From Adenophora triphylla var. japonica (taxonomy: Eukaryota; Streptophyta; Magnoliopsida; Asterales; Campanulaceae): DNA of 64,000 nt. The position numbers and the translations under genes were made by a program. How positions within the stretch are numbered: position 1 is the stretch's first letter; the number at the start of each line of letters is the position of its first letter. Positions 32,435 through 43,109 of this stretch are shown here, piece after piece. The stretch covers positions 248,001-312,000 of the forward strand of contig JAFEMH010002079.1 of NCBI GenBank assembly GCA_022495995.1, in the 5' to 3' direction. Below the pieces are notes generated by a model. It was not told the origin of the DNA. It did no database searches and saw only the letters and a list, made by a program, of their open reading frames with translations.

Positions 32435-34045
32435 TGTGAATGTGTGCCCAAAATTTTGTGTTTGTTGGATTCACGCGAGTTTGAAGACATCCGGTTTAAT
32501 TTGAAAAACGGAGTCGCCACGCCATTTTGATTACCTCAAAACTTTGAAAAAAAGGTTTTATGGGTTCGGAGGTCAAGTTACCCCTTGGGAAGAACGTTTG
32601 GCGTTCACCCAAGGTGCCTTGCCGGAGCAAGTCTCCCAAGATTTCATTAATCGTGCTTGCTTGCGTGCTTTCTTGTGTGCATGTGTTTGAGAAAAAAGGG
32701 GGGGGGGGAATGTCCCAAGTTGTCTTCCGGGCGTACAAACCATTTGTTGGTTGTCGCTCGGGATTCCTTGGAATTTTATGTATTTGAGATTATGATCCCG
32801 TCCTCATCTTATGACTTGTGATCATCGCATTTTAACCTCGGGACCCTCGGGACTTGCGTGATCGAGAGAATGACTCTCTTTTGGTCAAAGATGAGGTTCT
32901 TTAGAAAAGGAGGGTCCTTAGCCCATCAATCCTACGCTTTAAGACGGTCGAGCTTGTATAGAAGCTTCATACTCTTTCTTAAGCGATAATCGGAGATATA
33001 GGGTTCAAGGTTATCCCTTTCCAAAGAAATCGTGAACCTTTAATGGAAGGAACGATGTAAAGATAGGATCTTTTACACCGGTCCGTTCCAAGGTTGGGGG
33101 AAAGGGGAAATGCATGATGAAAAATGACTCTTTAATGAAAAGATGACATTTTTGGTTTTAGCAAATGATTCTTTTTGATTGAAAGAAATGATCTTTATGC
33201 AAGTGATGCGTAAAAATAGGATTTTTATGCAAATGATGCATTGGAAAAGGTTTTTGAATGCAAAGGATGCATTTTTATTAAAAAGATTGGATTTTTATGT
33301 GCAAATGATGCATAAAAATGACATTTTTATTTGAAAATGGGGGTTTTAGGTGCAAAGGATGCACCTTTATGAAAAGACTACATTTTTATGACAAATGAGG
33401 TCTTAATGCATGCAAAAGGGAAAGGGGGTGATAAAGATGTGATCTTTATGAATAAATGCCAAGTCCCAAGCAAGATATATGAATGCAATGAGCAAGTATA
33501 TCAATTAAAAGCAAGGTTAGGGCGTGCAAGGTTACCAATTGCTTCCTTTGCTTCTTCGAACGGAGCTAGGAGGAGAGGTTGGTCTTGGGTCTTCAAGGAG
33601 GAGGGAGGTAGCTTCTTGGCCTTCCTTCTTCACCTTCTTGAGCTTGCACCAATATTCTTCACGTCTTGGGAGTGTTTATAAGTGTATTGTGTATTTTGTG
33701 CCTCTATTGTGTGTGTTTAAATGGGTAGAGGAGGCCTCTATTTATAGGTAATCTGGATAAGGTGAATGAAGTCGTGCGGCCAGGAGCAGCGAGCTAATGC
33801 AGCCGTGCGGGCTTATCCTGAATGACTCAGCATTCTAGAACCATGCAAGGTGGCAAATTCTAGAACCCTCCTTCCTAATTAAGAAAAACGTGTTTCTTAA
33901 TTAGGAAGGATCCCCTTCAGCCCTTATTTAATAAAAACGGTTCCGAATGTTTCCTAACGCCGGAAGGTCCGGGAATTACCGGAAAACTTACCGAAATTGT
34001 CGGGAAAATTAACCGGAAGGCATGAGCCAGATTTGGGTACTTACA
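32435..34045 (-). repeat. 5' LTR of element B
   Basis: 1611 bp, the partner of 22316-23930. TATA box at 33739-33746; TTCTAGAA pair at 33833 and 33858. Differences from the 3' LTR cluster in the outer 300 bp of U3, where this copy has several C-to-T or G-to-A changes, mostly at CpG sites (for example gcggcg to gcagcg, cccgaa to cctgaa). The right target duplication AGTAC follows at 34046-34050. Confidence 0.9.
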
Positions 34046-34050
34046 AGTAC

Positions 34051-34994
34051 CTAAACAAAACCGAAGCATTTATGGGACGAACGAGCAGCCCCAATTTCTG
34101 GAGAAATTTGGGCAGCATAACGGCTATTCCTGAAGAATTTCAAGGAAAAATCCGGTATGACCTCTCGTCGGTGCACGTTGACAAAGCGACATGATCTCTC
34201 GTTAGAACATGCCGTGGGAACGACATGTCCTCTCGTGAAACCATGTTGCGATGGCAACATGCCCACACGTGCTAGGGTTTGGAGGAGGTACGAAAGTCTA
34301 TTAAGAATTTTGAAACAATTCATTTTAGCGTATTTGAAAATGTCGTGTCAAAAACCAACCGTTTGGGTGAGGTTTAAAAGTGTGGCGCCACCTATAATGC
34401 GCTAGGGGGATAGGTTTGATTTCAGGCGCTCAAGCGTAGGCGAATTTCATGGCCGTCCGCGATGCCGTCAATCGTACCCGAGGGTTCTAGATCTACGTGA
34501 AGTAGTGTGCGGGATGGCTATGTTCCTTTATTTTGCGAAAAATGATTTTTTTTTTATTTTTATTTTAAAGAAAGAAAAGACAACACACACCCTCACACAG
34601 GATATACAGGGAACAACAATCAATTGAGTCACGCTTGATCCAAGGGACTGCCCTCAAACCAGTCTTCTGATGTTATGTTCAGTGGCCACCCTTTGTCGCG
34701 TGACACAGGACATCCAGAGACAAAGGTGTCGCACGACCTGGATGGTCACTGAACTAGCAGCTCTTCAATCATCAAATCAGCCCCTGTTTTACCATAGCAA
34801 GAGCAACACAAAGAGAAGACTAATGCACAAAAAGTGACCACAAGCACAAAGGGCTCACAAGTTTCATAATAAACAAGATGTATGAACCACAAATGATTAT
34901 CGAATAATGCACACAAAATGGATGTATTGGATGTTTGACTAAATAAAAGCTTGACCCACTCAACACTTGAAAAACAGGTTTTCAAATGTTTTAT
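34051..34994 (-). other. Proximal leader of element D (non-coding)
   Basis: No gene seen. It has a perfect 8-bp inverted repeat with a 4-base loop (CATGTTGC 34242-34249, GCAACATG 34254-34261), several CGACATG.CCTCTCG-type repeats at 34160-34235, and two TGTCG-type palindromes (34694-34705, 34727-34738). It resumes at 22310 beyond the B insertion. Confidence 0.55.
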
Positions 34995-35012
34995 TCCCCA
35001 GCAGAGTCGCCA
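34995..35012 (-). promoter_or_regulatory. Primer-binding site of element D
   Basis: Minus-strand tggcgactctgctgggga, one base different from A and B. The D LTR stub (35014-35028) follows after one base. Confidence 0.8.
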
Positions 35013-35028
35013 CTGAATGTGCGCTCGC

Positions 35029-36810
35029 TGTAAGTGCTCCAATTTGAGCTTGTTAGAATTTTCGTTAGAAAATTAACGAAAGTTATAACATTTCTAACAA
35101 TTCCTAACAATCCTAACATTTCTAACAAAGTGAGGGTAAAATGGGCATTGTTATTTAAGGATAAACCAAGGAAAAGAATCAAAAAAGTGAAAGAAATGGT
35201 CAAAAACCAAAAATAGAAATGGCTGGAACATAATCTGGCTGTTTAATTTGAATTTTAAAAAAGATTATTCCTTGTGTCCAAAGCCTGAGCGACATTTAAT
35301 GAACAAGCACGCGACTGATCCTATCCGCGCGGATAGGTTTGTCATTTCCAGAGGGCTATAAATTGAGCCCTCCAGTCACAAAAATAAGGAGGAACAAGAG
35401 CACAATTCACAGTATTTGGCGAATATACTCGAGAAAACAGTGAGAATTCTATAAGAATTGTCACCTTTTTCTCTTGAATCTTCCCAACTTTCACTCACTC
35501 AAATCAAACCCAAACACTCTTACATTCAAAGTCTCAAACACTCATACATTCAAGCCAAAGCCCCAAAATACAAAGAAGATAGGTATAACCTCCCTCTTCT
35601 TACCCTAAATCTCTCATCCATGCATGCATTTTCAAACTACAAAATGTAGTTCATTCATCTTCTTGTCTTAGATCCAAGAAGATCACCATGGAAGTTCATC
35701 TCCATGGATGATCTTCTACAAGGATCAACATTATTTTCAAGTTCTCTTACTTTCTTGCAAAGAAAACACATTTTCAAAACCCTAAAAAATATTTTCAAGC
35801 ATCAAATCTCATTTTCAAAGGATAAAATTCCCCTCCCTAAGCAAATGAAGTGCTTAGTCCTAATGTACCCCAAGGATGGTTTGGTATAGTTGATTCACCA
35901 CTAAAATTTCAAGTGATCACTAACCAAAACCTAGGGAAATGGGGACAAGCATGGATGCAAAACCCCCCTTAAAATCATATTTTCTTTCTTGAGAAGTTAC
36001 TGTCCAGTAGCAATTTTCCAAGACCCCAGTCCATTGTCTTAATTTTTGGACACAGATAAACTTGGAATTTGGTGTTGAATATAAAACACTTTTTGTAGCC
36101 AACATCCATAGATTTCCAGAAATATTTTTACTTTATTTTTTTGGTGAGTAAAACTCCTCTTTTCAAATTTTCTTTTTGAGGCCAGTTCATCAGCTTCTGG
36201 GAATCCAGATCTCATATCTGAGATTTCCAGAAGGTTTTGACCCCTCAAATCTTCTCCAAAATGGGAAATTCCTTCGCAAAAATCTTATTTAAGGTGTCTG
36301 GAACAACTTTCATTCTCTGAGTTTATCCAGATTATGAAGTTTTAAGACCCTTGAATCCATTTCAAAATCAAAGGTCCACTGCCTTTTTCATTCTGGCAGA
36401 AGTGACTTTCAACTTCAAAAGGTCTTTTGAGTACCAAATATCAATCCAAAAATCTTCCAAAAAATCATGGGATCAGTTTAAAGTCTTAAAAAGATATCCC
36501 AATTTTTACTTTTCTGAGTTTCAAATTACTTTTGCCAAAACACACACACACGAGACACACACAAATGATTTTCAGCTTGGAAGACTCGTTTTACGAGGCA
36601 TTCCAGGTGCACACTAACGTCCTTCCCGGCGTGTAACATGACCTCCGAACCCAAATTTCTGATCTCGGGCATTTTTCAAAGTTTTGGCCCTTAAAACAAA
36701 AATGGCGTGGCGACTCCGGTCTTTTTTTCGATTGGTTTTCAAAGAAACAAAAAATTTCAAAGTCAAAACCCTTTCGGGAATAAAATTTTTTAGGCGGGCA
36801 CATCATCACA
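35029..36810 (+). repeat. 5' LTR of element A
   Basis: 1782 bp, TGTAAGTGCTCC to CATCATCACA. TATA box at 35357-35364. A perfect 18-bp palindrome, CCTATCCGCGCGGATAGG, at 35320-35337 ends 19 bp before it. About 5 percent different from the 3' LTR by eye. Confidence 0.92.
35320..35364 (+). promoter_or_regulatory. LTR core promoter of A: 18-bp palindrome plus TATA box
   Basis: Palindrome CCTATCCGCGCGGATAGG (35320-35337), 19-bp spacer, tataaatt (35357-35364). In the 3' LTR the TATA box (52538-52545) is kept but the palindrome is degraded (ccgcacggat). The core contains the CGCG-box form bound by CAMTA factors, so such binding is possible but untested. Confidence 0.6.
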
Positions 36811-36811
36811 G

Positions 36812-36829
36812 TGGCGACTCCGCTGGGGA
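36812..36829 (+). promoter_or_regulatory. Primer-binding site of element A
   Basis: tggcgactccgctgggga, one base after the LTR. Same site as in B. Confidence 0.85.
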
Positions 36830-38168
36830 AATAAGCTTTTTCTAAAAAAAAATGATATTTGGTATATTGGTGGAAACCATTAAACTTCCCGTTACCGCCT
36901 CCTAACACGAGTCGGGGATAAATTGTGGTTTAACAATCCTACGTACCGGTATCACCGTTTTCAAAAAAAAGAGAAAAAGCTTTTGAGGGTCAAGCTTCCG
37001 TCCCGGCTTTGAAAATCATTTGTGTGTGTGTGTTGATTTTTGCACATTTTTCGTGTTATTTTGGCCGCCTCGGAAAAAGTCAAAATTATGTGCTCATTAA
37101 ATTTCAAAAAAAAAAAATTTCAAAAAAAAAAGGATTTTCAAAAAAGAAAATTTTCAAAAAAAAAAATCATGCATCATATTTTTAAGACACATAAAAAAAA
37201 TTTCTATTTTACTCAGAAAAAGAATATAGACTGCTTGCACACTACGCGCACGTGACCGCACACTGTACACTACGTCCCTAACCCGGGGAAATCCTTGTCG
37301 CGGTCCGTTTGGTCTTATTACGCCTCTCGGACGAGCACAGGACTACCCAAACATCCCATGGAGCCTCGTGTCGACCATGCACTTGTCCGTGACACACTTT
37401 GTCCAAGACCCGGTTGGTTTTTAGTAAATTACGTGTCATGCCCCTGTCTCGTGTATAGACCTTTCCTTTCAAGCCTTTGTCGGCATACCGACTCAATATC
37501 TTTCGGAGACCACTAATCGGTCGAAGTTGCCGGTTTTCCGCCGCGGACTTTGACCAAGATATTGACCGGCGCCTTGACTTCGGCTCGGCGGCACAAATTA
37601 TACACGACTCCCATTGACACTGAGTCATCAAGGATTAATGATTATTCCATGCCTAATTACGGCTTAACTGACGACAAGTCAAGATCAATTGTGGACGCTT
37701 ATCAGTCCAAATCATGCCGACTTTTCGTCGAGCCCTCGGACATAATCTTGACTTTTGACGTCAACTTTGTCCGTAATTTACATCGAATGCTCGTTAAGAC
37801 TCGATTACCCGCCAGACTTTTAGGATCGTTTTCCTTTCGGTCGGTGGGACCCGCTTGCCCTATAGGACCCTCGCCCGGGGCTGTCCACCCTGGGAGGTCG
37901 AAATACAGGTGGAATACGAGGGGCTTATAAACGTAGTGATGGGGCCCACTGATCCAGGATCCAGAGTAGTTGGCGAAAAAGAAGAGCAATCTTTTCCAAC
38001 CGACTAGGTTAATAAAACATGTTTTAAGTAAACGTGAACAAATAACTGCATGTTGCATGAGCCCAATGCCCAAACATCTACCCTCCTTCCATTCCCAGAC
38101 ATCTGAACCCTCGTGTCTTTCCCCCCGCAGCTCCGCACAAAGCTTGGTTTCGGGCACCGGGTCATCGT
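36830..38168 (+). other. Conserved 5' leader of element A (non-coding)
   Basis: Shares ordered blocks with the leaders of E and B: tctattttactcagaaaaag at 37201, GGTTGGTTTTTAG at 37411, and 37850-38030 with GAGGGGCTTATAAACGTAGTG and CCACTGATCCAGGATCC. Unlike E and B it has no minisatellite. A-rich stretches at 37100-37200 give a spurious Lys-rich ORF. Confidence 0.6.
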
Positions 38169-39219
38169 TTGATTAGTTGGGAAGAGTCAAGCGCGTCATC
38201 AGCTTCACCATTTGTTCAGACTCCGGGTTTCAGAATGTCTGCGTCAGCCGGTAATGATGGGGACCACGTTGCTCCGTCCTCCAAAATCCCTCAGACAGAC
38301 CAGTATTGGATCCAGTTGGTAGAACAGATGAGACTTCGACATGAGGCTCAAATTAGCGACCTTCTGGGGGTTGTCGCAAGTCATGGTTTGACTATCAGTC
38401 TCAATTCCGATGGCACTTTTACCGCAAAGAAGGAAGAAAGTCCTCCTCCTCTTCTTAATCGTCCGGATACATCAAGATGCTACCCCAAGATTCCTATGTC
38501 TCCACCGCCGGGACTCACTGCCCGTCGACTTACGGGGCAAGCGGCCCCAAACAGCCGATCGGGGACGAAAGGGTTCGGCATACCGTCGGTTATCCCCTCT
38601 CAAAGTGATAATCCCGCAAATATCGGCTGGGTGATGAAGATCGGGGAAGCTTGATTGAAGAAATATGGTCAGCCATCAAAGCCTTGGAAGAACGCCGGAA
38701 CGGACTGGCAAGCACTGGATTGAAGAGGCCACACGCCACTTCGGGACCTTAACAATCTCCCAAGCGGGAGGCTACCACGAAGGACAAACATATGCCTGTT
38801 CCCGGGATCTTAATATCTCTCATTATCAGGCGGAGTCCAACCACTCGCTTTCGAGATGAGCCCAACAGCGAGATCTCCCGGACCGGTTCCACTCAAAGTC
38901 GTTCCACCACCGCTCAACTTTGAGGTCCCAAATCCGCCGCGTAGTAGAACACATTTGGTGGGATATACGTGACTATCCCGATTGCCTTGAAAGGGACTAT
39001 CGGGGCTGGATACACGAGGACCGTCCTCCTAGAAGAAGAAAATTTCCTCCCGGCCAAAAATTGAAGGAGAGATTCGAGGCCGGTGATACCGGTGTGGGTA
39101 CGCTCGGGGAGCCATGCAGGGGATTTGATTATTATGTACTCTACTCCGGCCAGTCTTCCCAAGCAAACGGGGGTAAAAGAGCGAGAAAAGCCTTAGAATT
39201 GAGACTTTCGGACGCTTGA
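38169..39219 (+). pseudogene. Gag N-terminus and gag-pro linker of element A, shortened
   Basis: The frame 38169-38654 has the shared gag N-terminal block (QISDLLGVVASHGLTISLNS) and a Pro/Ser-rich stretch. It then breaks up. The frame 38920-39219 carries the linker found also in F (WWDIRDYPDCLERDYRGW, then AGDTGVGTLGEP). The capsid core and the zinc knuckle seen in D are missing, so A cannot make a complete gag. A different frame (38665-38859) shows no recognisable domain. Confidence 0.7.
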
Positions 39220-39512
39220 GAATCTGTGGACACAGGTAACTCTACGCAATCGAAATCTATCCCCGCGGGAACGGCCAAAATTCGGTTGTCCGGCTCCCAA
39301 GTGCACACCGACAAAGAAAGACCAACGCCGGTTTGGCGCTCCCACTCAATCAACATGTTGGCCGGAGACGGCAACCGCCACAAAAGGCCTCGGTATAACC
39401 CGGGGGCTTCGGCAAAGGTTCTACCTCGCAAGAAAAAGCACGAAGTGACTGGCTTGATGACTCTCTATCCCGAGACAAGGACCAAATCTATGATCCCCAC
39501 CTATATGGCAGC

Positions 39513-40220
39513 ATGATCACCTTCTGCGACAAAGATTTGCCAAGAGATGTCTCCCAACACAATGAAGCTTTGTACATCACCATTAAGCTCAACACCGTAT
39601 CGCTCTCGGGAGTATTGGTGGACAACGGATCAGCCATCAACGTCCTTCCCCTCAGCATGATGCGGGCCCTGCGCATCAATGAAAGACACATGATCCCCTC
39701 TACCCGGTCAGTCAAGGCATATGATGGCACGTCCCGTCCCATCCTGGGGACAGTGACTCTGGAACTCTGGTACGAAACCCAAATGGTGCCAGCAAAGTTC
39801 CATGTAATGGATATCCCCTCCGAGTTCACAGCCCTACTAGGGCGCCCTTGGTTGCATCACATGAAAGCCATAGCCTCCACTCTCCACCAATGTGTCAAAT
39901 TCATTAACCGACAAGGGGACCTTGAAGTCATAAGGGGCGACAGCTTCCTCATAGGGAACGAAGCCGAGACCGTTACCAAGCATGCTCTTAGCCAGACACC
40001 GGGGCTACCTCCCCCGAGTCGACCAAGTGACTATCGGGGCAAGTCTCGCCAAAATCCCCCAGAATCCGGTGATGCCAACTATGTCAACGCACTCAAGCGA
40101 GCAGACTCCGAAGAAGTCCGATTCATCAAATCCAATTGTCATTTCCAACATTTGGAGGCATCTTTGGAAGGAAACATTGAACGCCGCCATGATACGGGCA
40201 CACTGAGCCCCGGTTCCTAA
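39513..40220 (+). pseudogene. Aspartic protease of element A (open over 235 codons)
   Basis: Retropepsin-like domain with VLVDNGSAINVL, catalytic Asp at 39621-39623, followed by LGRPWLH (the second conserved protease block) near 39838-39858 and QGDLEVIRGDSFLIGNEAE. This is the best-preserved part of pol in A. It is not joined in frame to RT: 40221-40924 holds stops and a decayed linker with EDPYIHMLG near 40486-40512. Confidence 0.8.
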
Positions 40221-41089
40221 TCACGGCTTTGTCACCATTCTTCAAACCCACTCTCGACCACCTGCCAAGTCGGGAAATTTTCATGATAAAGATCGACAAG
40301 CATCGTCATACTCAGGCTCGAATCTATGAACGTCGTGTGGGACGTCCTCCTTCTTGAATGCCCGATTAAACCTTTCCGCTCAAGCATGGGACATGAGATT
40401 TTCTAGCGGCACACCGAGACGCAATACGTCCTTACATACGGATTGAGCGGTCGGATTGTGACGAGATAGAAATCCCGAGAATTGAGGAAGATCCCTACAT
40501 CCACATGCTCGGTTTTCGGACGCCAAACACAATTGATTGGTTCGAGACAAAGAGATGATACGGCGAGGAAGGAAGGAGGACGAAACGAGACGGCCCCAGA
40601 GTCATGAGGCCTCGGCAATGCCGCTAAAGAATTGGGAAACTCTCTCGGGCCGTCCGCGACCAAAGAAGAAATGATCACCAAACTTGGATTGGTTCCCCGT
40701 CCCTTTGTGTCAACCTTTGTAAAGTCCTCTGAGTCTCTCATTGTTGAGTTTGAGTCTTAGAATCGTCCAGATGGCCTCACGCACGAAGACCACGAAATTG
40801 TAGCCAATCTTTGTATTCCCTCTTATTCTCGATGAAATGACGAACCTTTACGAGTATCCCTTAATTGCCACTTTAACTAATGATGAATTAACTAATAATC
40901 TAAAAACAGGTTAATAACGATTCACTAGATGAAGAAGCGAGACACATTAAATGAACAATATATCAAAGAAATCTTTAAGCGGGTTGTCAGGAAAGAGGAA
41001 AATCGAGCCCAGCTGCCGAAGAGATTTTGACGAGTGTGAATTTGGGAGCTGCGGAAGAGCCTAAAGAGACGCAGATTGGTAGTTTCTTG

Positions 41090-41990
41090 AAGGGAGTGAA
41101 AGGGATGCCCTAATTGAGCTGCTAAAAGAATTCGTGGATGTGTTCGCATGGTCCTATAAAGATATGCCGAGGCCTCGATCCTTCCATAGTTGAGCACCGA
41201 ATACCGCTCGACCCGGAAGTCAAGCCGGTAAAGCGAAGCTAAGAAGAATTAAGCCGAATGGTCCCTACAAGTGAAAGAGGAGATAGAAAAGATGCTCGGG
41301 CGGGGTTCATCGGGGTCATTGAATACCCTACATGGCTTTCCAATATAGTAACGGTGACCAAGGCCAACGGAAAGATCCGGTCTTTGCGTAGACTTCGAGA
41401 GACTTGAACAAAGCCGGTCAAAGACGATTTCCCCACAAACATCGACATTTTGGTAGATTCCACGGCCAACCATGAAGTTAAATCCTTCGTCGACGGTTTT
41501 GCGGTTACAACCAAATCAAAATGGCGAGAAGAGGATCAAGCCAAAACGGCCTTCACGACCCCTTGGGGCACCTGCTTGCTACACGGTCATGCCATTCGGA
41601 CTAAAGAATGCTTTGGGGCTACGTACCGGAGGGCGGCTACGGCTACGTTCCATGACATGATCCACAAAGAAATTGAGGTCTATGTGGACGACATGATAAT
41701 ACATTCCGAGAGGATCGGATGGCGGCACTTTGTTGATTTGAGAAAATTCTTCGGCCGCCTCAGAGACCACGGCATGAGGCTGAATCCGGCCAAGTGCACC
41801 TTCGGTGTAAGACGAGGTAAGGTGCTAGGATATATGGTGACGAACGGGGAATCGAAGTAGATCCCCAGAAAATCAAGGCGATAGTTGAAATGAAGCCACC
41901 AGGACAACGACGAAGTGAAATCCTTCATGGGAAGGCGCAATACATAAGCCGCTTTGTAAATCGGTGACCTCGATCTGCGAGCCGATCTTC
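41090..41990 (+). pseudogene. Reverse transcriptase of element A, frameshifted
   Basis: The pre-RT block ALIELLKEFVDVFAWSYKDM is at about 41108-41168. Later come VTKANGKIRS, FTTPWGT and the catalytic YVDD (Tyr 41681, Asp 41687 and 41690) in EVYVDDMIIHSE, then NPAKCTFGVRRGKVLGYMV. At least three frame changes and stops separate the pieces. RT copies element RNA into DNA; this copy cannot. Confidence 0.85.
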
Positions 41991-41999
41991 AAGTTGATG

Positions 42000-42500
42000 A
42001 AGAAAAATGCCTACGAGAATGGACTCCGGAATGTCGGCTTGCCTTTGAGCAGATCAAGGCATACCTTGTGAATCCCCGATTCTCTGCCCACCACATCGGC
42101 AAAAGCCACTCTTGCTATATCTAAGCATCACGGATACGGCAATTGGGGCTATGCTAGCTCAAGAGAAGAAAGATTCCAAGGTCGAAAACGCCATCTATTT
42201 CGTAGCGAGAAAGCTCCAAGGAAGCGAACTCAATTACTCTGCTTGCGAGAAGACTTGCGCGAGGTTTGGTGCAGGTAGTGGGAAAGTTGAAACACTACAT
42301 GCGGTCTCACCCGATACATCTTGTCTCAAGGATAGACCCCATCAAATATACGTTCGACAAGCCTTCCATCTCCATGAGGTTGGCAAAATGGTCGTTCTTT
42401 TTGGCCGAATATGACATCACTTATGTTTCAAGGAAATCCGTAAAAAGGACGCATAATGGCGGAACATTTGGCCGATTTCCCAAGTGATGAGTCAGGGACT
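42000..42500 (+). pseudogene. gypsy-type RNase H (gRNH) of element A
   Basis: LYLSITDTAIGAMLAQE starts near 42114. Then come AIYFVARKLQGSELNYSACEKTC and, in the next frame, GKLKHYMRSHPIHLVSRIDP and KWSFFLAEYDITYVS. The order and motifs fit the RNase H next to RT in Ty3/gypsy elements. One frameshift is near 42270 and another follows near 42450. Confidence 0.8.
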
Positions 42501-42539
42501 GAACCTCAATTTCCCGATGATGGAATCTTCGCTCTAGAA

Positions 42540-42945
42540 GGAGAAAATCGCGGCAACTCTTCTTCGACGGGCGTCAAACAAAAGGGGAACGGAATAGGAA
42601 TGCTTACAGTCGATCCTCTTGCGACGAACACACCCCCATGCTTGATGAGGTTGAACTTCGAAGTCACCAACAACGGCTGCTGAATATGAAGCTTGCATAG
42701 CCGGGTTGGAAGCCGCCCTTGAAAGAAATATCAAGGAATTGGAGGTGTATGGTGACTCTGCCCTCATCATCAATCGGAGTCTCTAACAAATGGAAGACCG
42801 TGGACCCGGGTCTGACTGAAATATCACACTTACATGGAAGAGCTAGTAACCCAATTCAAGGAGATCGGCTTTCATTACTTGCCCGAGAGATCGCAACGGT
42901 TGCGGATGCTCACGGCAACGCTAACCTCCCTCGTTGAAATACCCG
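42540..42945 (+). pseudogene. Second, archaeal-type RNase H (aRNH) of element A
   Basis: LFFDG (Asp 42566-42568), then in another frame KGNGIGMLTVDP and LNFEVTNNG, then ELEVYGDSALIIN near 42740-42777 and EELVTQFKEIGFHYLPE. A second RNase H after gRNH is the marker of the Tat lineage. Frameshifts prevent function. Confidence 0.8.
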
Positions 42946-43109
42946 AAGGAAAGTCCGTCAAACCATTCGAGTCGGGAGAAGAGAAAATCCCGCTTATTGC
43001 TTTGAAATCGAAGCGAAGCCGCGGCGCGGTGATCCACAGTACACTCGGATCTATCGGTACCTTAAGAACGGAGAAGCCTCCTTCAAAAATGAAGATGGGG
43101 AATATAAAG

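Larger units (their letters stand above)
22316..34045 (-). mobile_element. Element B: complete gag-only Tat-type retrotransposon
   Basis: 11,730 bp with both LTRs (34045-32435 and 23930-22316), a perfect 5-bp AGTAC target duplication (22311-22315 and 34046-34050), a primer-binding site, a leader with minisatellite, a broken gag, a long 3' non-coding region with a second minisatellite, and a polypurine tract. There is no protease, RT, RNase H or integrase. This is the architecture described for non-autonomous gag-carrying LTR elements. The LTRs appear about 98 percent identical by eye, so the insertion is young relative to its neighbours. Confidence 0.9.
14694..35028 (-). mobile_element. Element D: gag-only Tat-type retrotransposon, interrupted by B, 5' LTR cut
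   Basis: Minus-strand order: 5' LTR stub (35014-35028), primer-binding site (34995-35012), leader (34051-34994 continuing at 22310 downwards), gag (22046-20076), long 3' non-coding region with a 39-bp array, polypurine tract and 3' LTR (16107-14694). Element B interrupts the leader. There is no pol. The stub TGAATGTGCGCTCGC matches the first 15 plus-strand bases of the 3' LTR, which proves the two ends belong together. The rest of the 5' LTR ends exactly where the LTR of A begins. Confidence 0.8.

Noticed and set aside
34985..35030. A tRNA gene at the primer-binding site
   Set aside because: Only the 18 bases complementary to a tRNA 3' end are present, next to an LTR end. No cloverleaf.
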